This document shows, in pieces, positions 14,446 to 20,695 of a DNA stretch of 20,695 nt. Under the pieces are notes generated by a model. That model was not told the DNA's origin and did no database searches. It worked only from the letters and a program-made list of their open reading frames with translations. The position numbers were made by a program, and so were the translations under genes. The stretch is taken from contig JAFGTA010000142.1 of assembly GCA_016934355.1 (NCBI GenBank), positions 1 to 20,695 on the forward strand, in the 5' to 3' direction. The DNA is from Candidatus Bathyarchaeota archaeon. GTDB lineage: Archaea; Thermoproteota; Bathyarchaeia; TCS64. Positions within the stretch are counted from its first letter, which is position 1. Each line of letters starts with the position of its first letter.

Positions 14446-15618
14446 ATGTCGAAAAATGTTTACATGGATCACGGCGCCGGACGCCCCGTTGACCCCAGGG
14501 TTCTCGACGCCATGATGCCTTACTTCACAGAGAACGCCGGGAACCCGGCGTCGTTTCACTCGGCGGGCTTCAAGGCGTTGAAGGCCGTGGGGGATGGGAG
14601 GGCCAAGGTCGCGTCGTTGATCGACGCGGACCCATCCGAGATCGTGTTCACCTCCTGCGCGACAGAGGCAAACAACCTTGCCCTCATTGGCGGCGCCCTC
14701 CGCAACAGGAAGAAGGGAGTCAAGGTCGTTAGGTCCGCAGTCGAGCATATCTCCGTCATCAACATATGCAAGGAGCTGGAGCACAACGGGTTCGAGGTCC
14801 TAGAGTGCCCCGTCGACGAAAAAGGCACCCTGGACATGGGCGAGTTGAGCAGGCTCGTCGACGACGAGACTGTGATGGTCACCGTCATGACAGCCAACGG
14901 CGAGATAGGCACCATTCAACCCATCAGGGAGGCAGCCGAGCTCGCCCACAGACACGGGGCCCTGTTTCACACGGACGCCACGGCCGCGATAGGCATGATA
15001 CCGCTCGATGTATCTGAGCTTGATGTGGACCTGATGACCCTGTCGAGCAACGACATGTATGGGCCGAAGGGCGTCGGCGCCCTCTACATCAAGAAAGGGG
15101 TCAGGGTGAAGCCTCACATGATCGGCGGAGGCCAGGAGAACGGCCTCAGGTCGGGTTCGGAGAACGTCCCCGGCATAGTCGGAATGGGCGAGGCCGCCAG
15201 CCTGGCGAAGAAGGGGATGGCGAAGGAGTCTAGGAGGCTCACGGTGCTACGGGACCGCCTCATCGAGGGGGTGCTGGGCTCCATCCCGGAGAGCTACCTG
15301 AACGGGCACCCCGTGAACAGGCTGCCCAACAACGCCAACATAAGGTTCAGCTACGTGGAGGGGGAGGCGCTGATAATGAGCCTCGACGATAGGGGGATAC
15401 AGGTGAGCAGCGGCTCGGCGTGCGCCGCCAAGACCCTTGAGCCAAGCCACGCGTTGCTGGCGTGCGGGTTGAAGCACGAGGAGGCCCACGGCAGCCTGGT
15501 TTTCACTCTGGGAAAAGATAATAACATGGGCCACGTGGAATACGTGGTAAAAGAGCTGCCCGGCGTCGTAAAGAGGCTTAGGGAGATGTCGCCTCTCACG
15601 CCCGAGGAGTTGAGGTAA
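14446..15618 (+). CDS. iscS: IscS/NifS-like protein lacking the PLP-binding lysine
   Basis: 390 residues, aminotransferase class V fold. Family marks: VDPRVLDAMMPYFTE, GNPASFHSAGFKA, VFTSCATEANNLAL, VEHISVIN, TANGEIGTIQP, HTDATAAIG, GGGQENGLRSGSENVP and the loop VSSGSACAAKTLEPSHALL with Cys326, which normally accepts the persulfide. The PLP segment, usually SxHKxxGPKG, reads SSNDMYGPKG: Lys is Asp203 and the preceding His is Asn202. The Gln of HVDAAQ-type motifs is also replaced (HTDATA). Without the lysine a normal cysteine desulfurase reaction is not expected. The same Lys-to-Asp pattern is known from Archaeoglobus fulgidus IscS, reported without desulfurase activity but forming a complex with IscU where its Cys can ligate a cluster (from memory). 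It is first of an operon with iscU one base downstream. It probably acts as an Fe-S assembly scaffold partner, with sulfide supplied otherwise. Confidence 0.92.
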   Translation: MSKNVYMDHGAGRPVDPRVLDAMMPYFTENAGNPASFHSAGFKALKAVGDGRAKVASLIDADPSEIVFTSCATEANNLALIGGALRNRKKGVKVVRSAVEHISVINICKELEHNGFEVLECPVDEKGTLDMGELSRLVDDETVMVTVMTANGEIGTIQPIREAAELAHRHGALFHTDATAAIGMIPLDVSELDVDLMTLSSNDMYGPKGVGALYIKKGVRVKPHMIGGGQENGLRSGSENVPGIVGMGEAASLAKKGMAKESRRLTVLRDRLIEGVLGSIPESYLNGHPVNRLPNNANIRFSYVEGEALIMSLDDRGIQVSSGSACAAKTLEPSHALLACGLKHEEAHGSLVFTLGKDNNMGHVEYVVKELPGVVKRLREMSPLTPEELR

Positions 15619-15619
15619 A

Positions 15620-15994
15620 GTGTACAGCGAGAAGGTGTTGGACCACTTCAAGAAGCCCCGCAACGTGGGGGAGCTGGAGGACGCGGACGCCGAGGGCACA
15701 GTCGGGAACCCTGTGTGCGGCGACATGATGACCATGTACATCAAGGTCAAGGACGACAGGATCGACGACGTAAGTTTCAAGACCTTCGGGTGCGGCGCCG
15801 CCATCGCCACCAGCAGCATGACCACCGAGCTCGCCAAGGGCAAGACCCTCGACGAGGCAATGAAGATAAGCCGTCAGGACGTGGCGGACGCGCTGGACGG
15901 CCTGCCCCCGGTGAAGATGCACTGCAGTAACCTGGCGGCAGACGCGTTGCATGAGGCTATAAAGAACTACAGGGAGAAGAAGGGAGAGAAATGA
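15620..15994 (+). CDS. iscU: IscU Fe-S cluster scaffold protein
   Basis: 124 residues. IscU builds [2Fe-2S] clusters for transfer to apo-proteins. The ligand set is complete: Cys33 and Asp35 in NPVCGD, Cys58 in TFGCGAAIATSS, and Cys102 preceded by His101 in PPVKMHCSNLA. The segment LPPVK, the chaperone-binding motif in bacterial IscU, is present although no Hsc chaperone gene is nearby. The start is GTG at 15620, one base after the iscS stop, with GAGGT inside the end of iscS as ribosome binding site; translational coupling is likely. The gene overlaps the next small ORF by ATGA. Confidence 0.95.
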   Translation: MYSEKVLDHFKKPRNVGELEDADAEGTVGNPVCGDMMTMYIKVKDDRIDDVSFKTFGCGAAIATSSMTTELAKGKTLDEAMKISRQDVADALDGLPPVKMHCSNLAADALHEAIKNYREKKGEK

Positions 15995-16134
15995 GCGAGA
16001 CAGTGAAGTGCAAGATATGTGGATATACTGGTGACGATAGATGCGAGCTAATGCGTGTAGTCATAGAGGAAGACGGTAAAGAAGTGGCTTACTGCTGCGA
16101 ACACCTATATACTGAAAAGAAAAAAGGGTTATAA
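15991..16134 (+). CDS. 47-residue Cys-rich protein, translationally coupled to iscU
   Basis: A short ORF starting in the ATGA overlap with the iscU stop, with AGGGAGAG just upstream as ribosome binding site. It begins MSETVKCKICGYTGDDRC and contains AYCCEH. Cys7, Cys10, Cys18, Cys35, Cys36 and His38 could form a zinc or Fe-S site. The C-terminus is basic (EKKKGL). I recognise no family. The overlap, strand and ribosome binding site argue that it is a true third gene of the isc operon. It may be an Fe-S carrier, metallochaperone or redox adaptor, or a zinc-ribbon stabilising the IscS-IscU complex; all of these are inference. Confidence 0.72.
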   Translation: MSETVKCKICGYTGDDRCELMRVVIEEDGKEVAYCCEHLYTEKKKGL

Positions 16135-16174
16135 GCAAGTATAGTGGAGTCATTGCACTATAGGGGTCAATGAT

Positions 16175-16765
16175 TTGGATAAGAAGAAGCTGGCGTCATT
16201 CGTATCCGCCGTCATGAACGCCCCGCTGATAACACTGATCACGTTCATCCCGCTCATTCTCAGGTACGGCAACGGCAACGCGGGCCAGCTATTCGCCGTT
16301 ACGAGCTTCTTCGGCTGCTTCCTGCCACTCATAATGGTGGTGGTGATGCTGAAGAGGGGAGTCATCTCCGACTTCTACGCGTCTGATAGGAAGGAGCGCT
16401 CCGTGCCGTTCCTGGCTACGATCACGTCGTACGTCATGGGCGCCGTGGTCCTGGTGGTGCTGAACGCGCCGGCGCCCATCACAGCGTTGATGGCTAGCTA
16501 CATAGTGAACGGCCTGGTGCTCCTCGTCATCACGTTCAAGTGGAAGATAAGCATACACGCCTCGGGCGTCACCAGCCCGGTCACGGCACTCGTCTACCTC
16601 CTCGGGACACGCATGCTCCCGCTGTTCATGCTGTTCCTGCCGGTGGCGTGGGCGAGGCTGGAGCTGAAGGCTCACAGCAAGCTGCAGGTGACCGCGGGGG
16701 CGCTGCTGAGCACGGTGCTGACGTGGATACAGATGGCCTTCTACGTCAACTACCTGCTGATATAA
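16175..16765 (+). CDS. PAP2-like integral membrane protein
   Basis: 196 residues with about five to six hydrophobic helices. Conserved-looking polar points match a divergent PAP2 lipid phosphatase: SDRKERSVPF (70-79, resembling the first PAP2 motif), KISIHASG (124-131, His128) and WARLELKAHSKLQV (159-172, Arg161, His167) for the third. The Asp that usually follows the third-motif His is Gln171, so catalysis may be altered or the family somewhat different. Typical PAP2 members dephosphorylate isoprenoid or lipid phosphates at the membrane. The start is TTG 16175, with AGGGGT 7 bases upstream; a TATA-like TTATAAGC lies at the end of the previous gene. It could be transcribed separately from the isc genes or read through from them. 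Confidence 0.65.
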   Translation: MDKKKLASFVSAVMNAPLITLITFIPLILRYGNGNAGQLFAVTSFFGCFLPLIMVVVMLKRGVISDFYASDRKERSVPFLATITSYVMGAVVLVVLNAPAPITALMASYIVNGLVLLVITFKWKISIHASGVTSPVTALVYLLGTRMLPLFMLFLPVAWARLELKAHSKLQVTAGALLSTVLTWIQMAFYVNYLLI

Positions 16766-16770
16766 AAAAA
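16764..16770 (-). terminator. Oligo-T terminator after the flavodiiron gene
   Basis: Seven T on the minus strand, five bases after the TAA of the flavodiiron gene. It overlaps the stop codon of the convergent PAP2-like gene. Confidence 0.55.
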
Positions 16771-16775
16771 GGGTT

Positions 16776-17942
16776 TTAACCGATTCTGTCGGCCATCTCG
16801 ACGCCAAACTGGAACGCCTTCCGCCACTCCTCGTCAGTGGGCTTGTAGCTGAAGTCCAGGTCGTTCTCGACCAGCTCGACGCCGGCGAGCTTCATCTGCT
16901 CCTCAACGAACCGCTTGGCTCCGCCAGCCCACCCGTAGCTGCCGAACGCCGCCCCCACCTTTTTCGCGGGCTTCAGTCCACGCATGTAGGCGAGGAACTC
17001 GGCGACTGTGGGGTAGACGTGGTTGTTCAGCGTGGGGCTGCCCACGAGCACCGCCCTCGCCTCAAGTATCTCTGTGATGACGTCGCTCCTGTGGGTGTCG
17101 GTGAGGTTGTATACGTGTGTCTCGACGCCTTTGCTGCTCAGCCCCTCGGCTATGGCGTACGCCATCTCCTGGGTGCTCTTCCACATGGTGTCGTACGCGA
17201 TTACTGCGCTGGGCTTCGTCTCGCCTCCAACCCACCTCGTGTAGGCTGCGAGTATGTCGCCGATGTCCTTCCTCCATATGACGCCGTGGCTCGGCGCTAT
17301 CATCTCGATTGGCAGCCCAGCCAGAGCCTTTATCGCGTTGTTGACCGTGCGGCTCAGAGGCATCAGTATGTTGGCGTAGTAGGCGGTGGCCTCACGCCAG
17401 AGAATGGTCTGGTCGACCTCGTCGTTGAACCTGGCCGTGGACGCTATGTGTTGGCCGAAGGCGTCGTTGCTGAGTAGCAGTTTGTCCTCGGGGATGTAGC
17501 TCACCATGCTGTCGGGCCAGTGCGCCATGGGTACAGGGGTGAAGCTGAGGGTCTTACCGCCGAGGTCTACCTGAGGCATCTCCTTTATGCCGACTAGGTC
17601 CATGTCGCCGTAGTACTTCTTGAGCACGGGGATGCCTCGTTCGCTTGAGATGATCGTTGCATTGCTCGCCTCCTTCGCGAACTTGGCGAGGGACCCAGAG
17701 TGGTCGGGCTCAGCGTGGTTCGCCACGATGTAGTCGATGTCCTTGGGGTCCACGACCTCGCGTACGTGGCGGAGCATTGTCTCGTAGAACGGCGCCTTCA
17801 CGGTGTCCACGAGGGCCGTCTTCTCCCCTTGTACGATGTACGCGTTGTAGCTCGATCCCTTGTGGGTGACGTAGCCGTGGAAGTTCCTGATGTCCCAGTC
17901 GACGGCGCCCACCCAGTACACTCCATCTTTTAACTGTATCAA
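16776..17942 (-). CDS. fprA: A-type flavoprotein / flavodiiron protein
   Basis: 388 residues from TTG 17942. Flavodiiron proteins reduce O2 to water (or NO to N2O) in anaerobes, with electrons from rubredoxin or F420H2. The N-terminal metallo-beta-lactamase-like domain holds the full di-iron set: His76, Glu78, Asp80 (with His81) in NHAEPDHSG, His141 in MAHWPDS, Asp160 in LLLSNDAFGQH and His219 in PSHGVIW. The C-terminal flavodoxin domain (about 245-388) shows AVIAYDTMWKSTQEMA for FMN phosphate binding and GSPTLNNHVYP. No rubredoxin domain is fused. An in-frame ATG at 18008 exists, but the TTG has AGGTGGT just upstream and a TATA box about 39 bases upstream, so the longer form is rejected. Electron donor is unknown; the thioredoxin-reductase-like flavoprotein downstream may belong to the same defence. 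Confidence 0.95.
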   Translation of the reverse strand: MIQLKDGVYWVGAVDWDIRNFHGYVTHKGSSYNAYIVQGEKTALVDTVKAPFYETMLRHVREVVDPKDIDYIVANHAEPDHSGSLAKFAKEASNATIISSERGIPVLKKYYGDMDLVGIKEMPQVDLGGKTLSFTPVPMAHWPDSMVSYIPEDKLLLSNDAFGQHIASTARFNDEVDQTILWREATAYYANILMPLSRTVNNAIKALAGLPIEMIAPSHGVIWRKDIGDILAAYTRWVGGETKPSAVIAYDTMWKSTQEMAYAIAEGLSSKGVETHVYNLTDTHRSDVITEILEARAVLVGSPTLNNHVYPTVAEFLAYMRGLKPAKKVGAAFGSYGWAGGAKRFVEEQMKLAGVELVENDLDFSYKPTDEEWRKAFQFGVEMADRIG

Positions 17943-17976
17943 AATACCACCTATCGTTTCAGCATCCGAAGCACGG

Positions 17977-17985
17977 GATAAAAGG
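17977..17985. promoter_or_regulatory. TATA-like box usable in both directions (fprA and isomerase genes)
   Basis: Read on the minus strand it is CCTTTTATC, 39 bases before the fprA TTG. Read on the plus strand it is GATAAAAGG, about 46 bases before ATG 18027. Both spacings give short leaders. It is the only good box in the 84-base divergent gap. Confidence 0.4.
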
Positions 17986-18026
17986 CTTATGTGGAGCCCA
18001 GTAACCAATAGCTTGTCTGATCATAG

Positions 18027-18797
18027 ATGAAACTGGCCGCCTCCACCCTACACCTCCTCGACAAGCCGCTGGAGCAGGTGTTCCCCGACATACTCAGCCT
18101 GAGCACCCGGAACATCGAGCTAGCCGACAGCGGCAACCACGCGCTGAACCCCAAGCTAGTGGAGAGGCTGCAGGAGCTGAGGGCCAGCTACGGACTCAGC
18201 TTCAGCGTACACGCCCCCTACGCCGACACGAACCTGTCGGCGGACGACGACCTCATCCGCGAATGGATATTGAAGCGGATTAGGGCGTCCATCAGGTTCG
18301 CAAACGAGCTGGAGGCCGAGTGCATCGTGGTTCACCCCGGGTGGACGACGGCGACCGACAGGTTCATGAGGGGGCGGGCGTGGGAGCTTAACCTCCGTTC
18401 ACTGAAGTGGCTCCTACGCTACTCCGGAGACTACGGCGTCGACATGCTCATCGAGAATGTGCCTGAGCCGACGCCGTACCTGCTGGTCTCGGTCGAGGAC
18501 TTCGAGATGTTCTACGAGGAGATGGAGTACGACATGGGGATGGTTCTGGACGTCGGCCACGCCAACCTGCAGGGCGAGGTGAGCCTCTTCCTTGAGCGCT
18601 TCGGCGACAGGATCAGGCACATCCACGTGAGCGACAACGACGGGGAGACCGACCAGCACCTGCCCATCGGCGACGGCGGCATCGACTGGGAGAAGGTTAT
18701 GCGCGGCGTCAAGGGGAAGGGGTTCACCGGCTGGGTCGTGGTCGAGTCCTACAGCGATATGCAGCGCTGCCTCGATACGCTGTCGCCCCTCATCTAG
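18027..18797 (+). CDS. Sugar phosphate isomerase/epimerase or endonuclease IV-like TIM-barrel protein
   Basis: 256 residues, AP-endonuclease-2 / xylose-isomerase-like fold. Metal-site segments appear in the expected order: FSVHAPY (His), VVHPGW (His), LIENVPEPTPY (Glu), VLDVGHANLQG (Asp, His), IRHIHVSDNDG (His, Asp) and VVVESY (Glu). These fit a divalent-metal TIM barrel. Members act either as sugar epimerases/isomerases or as DNA repair nucleases; the sequence alone does not decide, and the short length with a single-domain layout leans to isomerase. ATG 18027 has only a weak TGATCA-type ribosome binding site. Its 3' end overlaps the convergent RNase Z gene by eight bases. Confidence 0.83.
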   Translation: MKLAASTLHLLDKPLEQVFPDILSLSTRNIELADSGNHALNPKLVERLQELRASYGLSFSVHAPYADTNLSADDDLIREWILKRIRASIRFANELEAECIVVHPGWTTATDRFMRGRAWELNLRSLKWLLRYSGDYGVDMLIENVPEPTPYLLVSVEDFEMFYEEMEYDMGMVLDVGHANLQGEVSLFLERFGDRIRHIHVSDNDGETDQHLPIGDGGIDWEKVMRGVKGKGFTGWVVVESYSDMQRCLDTLSPLI

Positions 18798-19698
18798 GAA
18801 GAGGAAGCTCAAGCTCCATAAGGTCCTCAGCCACGAAGACGTTCTCAAAGACCTGCTTCGCCTCATCCAGCAGCACCGCGGGGTCGCTGTACCTTGAGCT
18901 CAGGTGTGTGAGGGCGAGCCTCTTCACCCCGGCGTCCCTCGCGACGGACGCTGCCTCCACAGCAGTGGAGTGCCCGTCCTCTTCCGCCCTCTCCGCGAGT
19001 TCGTGGCTGAACGTCGACTCGTGGATTAGCAGGTCTGCCCCCCTAGCTAGCTCCACGAGGCCGTCGAAGGGCCGAGTGTCCCCGCTGTACACGATTCGTC
19101 TCCCCGGCCTCGGTGGGTCCGTGACCTGACTCGGCTGTATGTTTCTCCCGTCTATGGTCACAGGCTCACCGTGCTGCAGCGTGTGCCACAGCTTCCCCTC
19201 GGGGACGCCCAACGCCCTCGCCTTGTCCGGGTGGAACCTGCCCGGCCTCGGCTTCTCGAATAGCCCGTAGCTCCAGCTCTCGACCATGTGCCGTGATCTG
19301 ATGGCCACGATCTCCAGCTTGGCTTCGCTGTGGACGACGCCGGGCTCCTGGAGCTCGTTGATTATCACTGGGAAGGTGGGTCCTCCGAGGCTCTCGCTGA
19401 ACGCCTTGATGAATTGGATGATCCCTGTGGGCCCGTAGACCTCCAGCGGCCTCTCCCGCCTCAGAAGGCTCATGGTCTGGAGCAGCCCAGGCAGCCCCAG
19501 GGTATGGTCTCCGTGGAGGTGGGATACGAGAATCTTAGTCTCCCGCCTGAACCCCACGCCTGCTCGTACCATCTGGCGCTGGGTGCCCTCGCCGCAGTCG
19601 AACATCACCAAGTCTCGTCCCAGCTTCACGGCTACGCTGCTGCTACCCCTACGCGGGGTGGGCATGCTGCCGCTTGTGCCGAGGAAGACAACCTTCAT
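18790..19698 (-). CDS. rnz: Ribonuclease Z (tRNA 3' endonuclease)
   Basis: 302 residues, normal for archaeal short-form tRNase Z. The enzyme cuts tRNA precursors after the discriminator base. The first metal motif SHLHGDH is at 59-65 (His60, His62, Asp64, His65). Further ligands are in SRHMVES, YSGDTRPF (Asp) and LTHLSSRY (His). The exosite arm, which grips the tRNA elbow, corresponds to EKPRPGRFHPDKARALGVPE. ATG 19698 has AAGGAG 7 bases upstream and a TATA box at 19731-19738. Both tRNAs in the window encode CCA, a feature that usually makes RNase Z cleavage directly at the discriminator unnecessary or inhibited, so other tRNAs must be its main substrates. Confidence 0.96.
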   Translation of the reverse strand: MKVVFLGTSGSMPTPRRGSSSVAVKLGRDLVMFDCGEGTQRQMVRAGVGFRRETKILVSHLHGDHTLGLPGLLQTMSLLRRERPLEVYGPTGIIQFIKAFSESLGGPTFPVIINELQEPGVVHSEAKLEIVAIRSRHMVESWSYGLFEKPRPGRFHPDKARALGVPEGKLWHTLQHGEPVTIDGRNIQPSQVTDPPRPGRRIVYSGDTRPFDGLVELARGADLLIHESTFSHELAERAEEDGHSTAVEAASVARDAGVKRLALTHLSSRYSDPAVLLDEAKQVFENVFVAEDLMELELPLPR

Positions 19699-19730
19699 GC
19701 TGGGTTCTCCTTGAGAAGACGCCGGAGACG

Positions 19731-19738
19731 ATAAAAGC
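19731..19738 (-). promoter_or_regulatory. TATA box of rnz
   Basis: The minus-strand sequence GCTTTTAT, centred about 36 bases before ATG 19698, gives a leader of roughly ten bases. Confidence 0.4.
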
Positions 19739-19746
19739 TCTAGTGG

Positions 19747-20658
19747 TCACCCGCCGCGAGTGAGAAACCCCTCGGCCTCCAGGGCAGCCATGCAGCCGCT
19801 GGCGGCGGCGGTCACAACCTGCCTGTACACCCTGTCGTTCAGGTCGCCGCCGACGAATATCCCGGGCTTAGACGTCTTTACGCCGTCTACGACTATGTAG
19901 CCCTCCGGGTCCAGCTCAAGCTGGTCCTTGAAGAGGGCGGTGTTGGGGTCCCAGCCGATGGCGATTAGGACGCCGTCGGTTTCGATCCTCTGCCCTTTCC
20001 CCGTCACGTTATCACGGAGGTCCACGGCCTCGACGTAGATCTGCCCCACGATTTCCTCGACGACGGTGTTCATCATGAACCTGATCTTGGGGCTCTCCTC
20101 CGCAAGCGCCTTCAGGGAGTTACACGCCGAGAACTCGCTTCCCCTATGCACTATGATGACCTCGGCTGCGAACTTGGTGATGTCGAGGGCCTCCTGTAGG
20201 GCTGAGTCGCCTCCCCCGACTACGACCACCCTGAGCCCCTCGTACAGGGCGGCGTCGCATGTGGCGCAGACGAATACGCCTCTGCCTAGCAGCCTCGCCT
20301 CCGATTCGAGCCCCAGCATACGGTTCTTCGACCCCGTGCATATTATCACAGTCTTCGCCTCCACAGTTTCGTCGCCAACGGTGACCCTGTAGGGGCGCTT
20401 GGAGAAGTCGACGGTCTTGGCCTCCCTCTTATCGAGTTCTGCCCCGAAGCTCGACGTATGGGTTATGAACCGCTCCACCAGCTCCGGCCCTGTCAACGGC
20501 TCGTGGAGCCCCGGGTAGTTGTCCACCCTGTACGTGTAGCTGATCTGGCCTCCCGGTGTGGGGCCCGCGACTATCTTGGTCTTCAGCCTGGCTCTGCCTG
20601 CGTAGAGGCCCGCAGTCAGCCCTGCGGGGCCGCCTCCGATGACTACTACGTCGTACAG
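19747..20658 (-). CDS. trxB: Thioredoxin-reductase-like flavoprotein, apparent CTG start
   Basis: 303 residues if started at CTG 20658. The FAD motif YDVVVIGGGPAGLTAGLYAG begins at residue 2. The redox pair CATCD gives Cys131 and Cys134. The pyridine-nucleotide motif is VVVVGGGDSALQEA and the C-terminal FAD motif is GIFVGGDLNDRVYRQVVTAA. This is the whole TrxR layout. In frame, the codons before the FAD motif are TAG AGG GAC ACA CAA CTG TAC GAC, so no ATG, GTG or TTG is available between the stop and the Rossmann fold; CTG with GGAGTAGAGGG upstream is the best start. In E. coli TrxB the 2'-phosphate of NADPH is held by arginines in HRRxxxR; here it reads VHRGSEFSA, with the second and third Arg lost, so NADH or another reductant is likelier. 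Partner thioredoxin is not in the window. Confidence 0.9.
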   Translation of the reverse strand: MYDVVVIGGGPAGLTAGLYAGRARLKTKIVAGPTPGGQISYTYRVDNYPGLHEPLTGPELVERFITHTSSFGAELDKREAKTVDFSKRPYRVTVGDETVEAKTVIICTGSKNRMLGLESEARLLGRGVFVCATCDAALYEGLRVVVVGGGDSALQEALDITKFAAEVIIVHRGSEFSACNSLKALAEESPKIRFMMNTVVEEIVGQIYVEAVDLRDNVTGKGQRIETDGVLIAIGWDPNTALFKDQLELDPEGYIVVDGVKTSKPGIFVGGDLNDRVYRQVVTAAASGCMAALEAEGFLTRGG

Positions 20659-20670
20659 TTGTGTGTCCCT

Positions 20671-20695
20671 CTACTCCGGCTCCAGTGGTGTGCCC
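20671..20695 (-). other. Possible C-terminal end of an upstream gene
   Basis: In the trxB frame the window edge reads GTPLEPE followed by TAG at 20671-20673. If this is the tail of another CDS it would end 12 bases before the trxB start and form an operon with it. Too little sequence to identify or confirm. Confidence 0.25.

Noticed and set aside
14446..15618. IscS as a broken pseudogene
   Set aside because: The frame is full length, the substitutions are at specific sites, and the same Lys-to-Asp state is known in another archaeon.

Overview
The window is archaeal chromosomal DNA. Core genes carry archaeal TATA boxes about 26-31 bases ahead of the start. Several starts look leaderless, and TTG is used unusually often. 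Both tRNA genes encode their 3' CCA. Marker genes (short archaeal MCP/CheW, RNase Z, A-type flavoprotein, an Archaeoglobus-like IscS variant, REC-PAS-GAF kinase) fit an uncultured anaerobic archaeon. The exact phylum cannot be read from this window; a Bathyarchaeia-, Thermoplasmata- or Archaeoglobi-like lineage is a guess. Coding DNA is fairly GC-rich and the promoter gaps are AT-rich.

Positions 1-4831 hold a peptide and amide hydrolysis neighbourhood between two tRNA genes: a creatininase-family amidase (cut by the window edge), tRNA-Phe, an N-acyl-D-amino-acid deacylase family amidohydrolase, a small HExxH membrane protein, a large M28-type metallopeptidase and tRNA-Val. This suggests an organism that scavenges peptides and modified amino acids.

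Positions 4832-8218 look accessory. A 336-base AT-rich gap leads into a three-gene unit: a papain-family (C1A) cysteine protease with an intact Cys/His/Asn triad, a very acidic protein built from 41-residue tandem repeats, and a chagasin-type (I42) inhibitor of papain-family proteases. Facing this unit is a membrane-anchored transglutaminase-like protein whose nucleophile position is Ser instead of Cys. The protease / acidic repeat / inhibitor cassette is the best candidate here for an undescribed system.

Positions 8219-13644 are sensory: a soluble REC-GAF-PAS-GAF histidine kinase, and on the other strand an MCP followed by CheW.

Positions 13844-16134 concern sulfur and Fe-S chemistry: TusA-like protein, a small zinc-ribbon protein, then iscS-iscU and an overlooked 47-residue Cys-rich ORF that overlaps iscU by four bases. 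The IscS has Asp where the PLP lysine should be, so it is probably not a desulfurase.

Positions 16175-20695 hold a PAP2-like membrane protein, an A-type flavodiiron protein, a TIM-barrel sugar isomerase/endonuclease-IV-like protein, RNase Z and a thioredoxin-reductase-like flavoprotein. The last has no ATG, GTG or TTG at its natural start and lacks part of the usual NADPH-phosphate binding site. Together with the flavodiiron protein it suggests oxygen and redox defence in an anaerobe.
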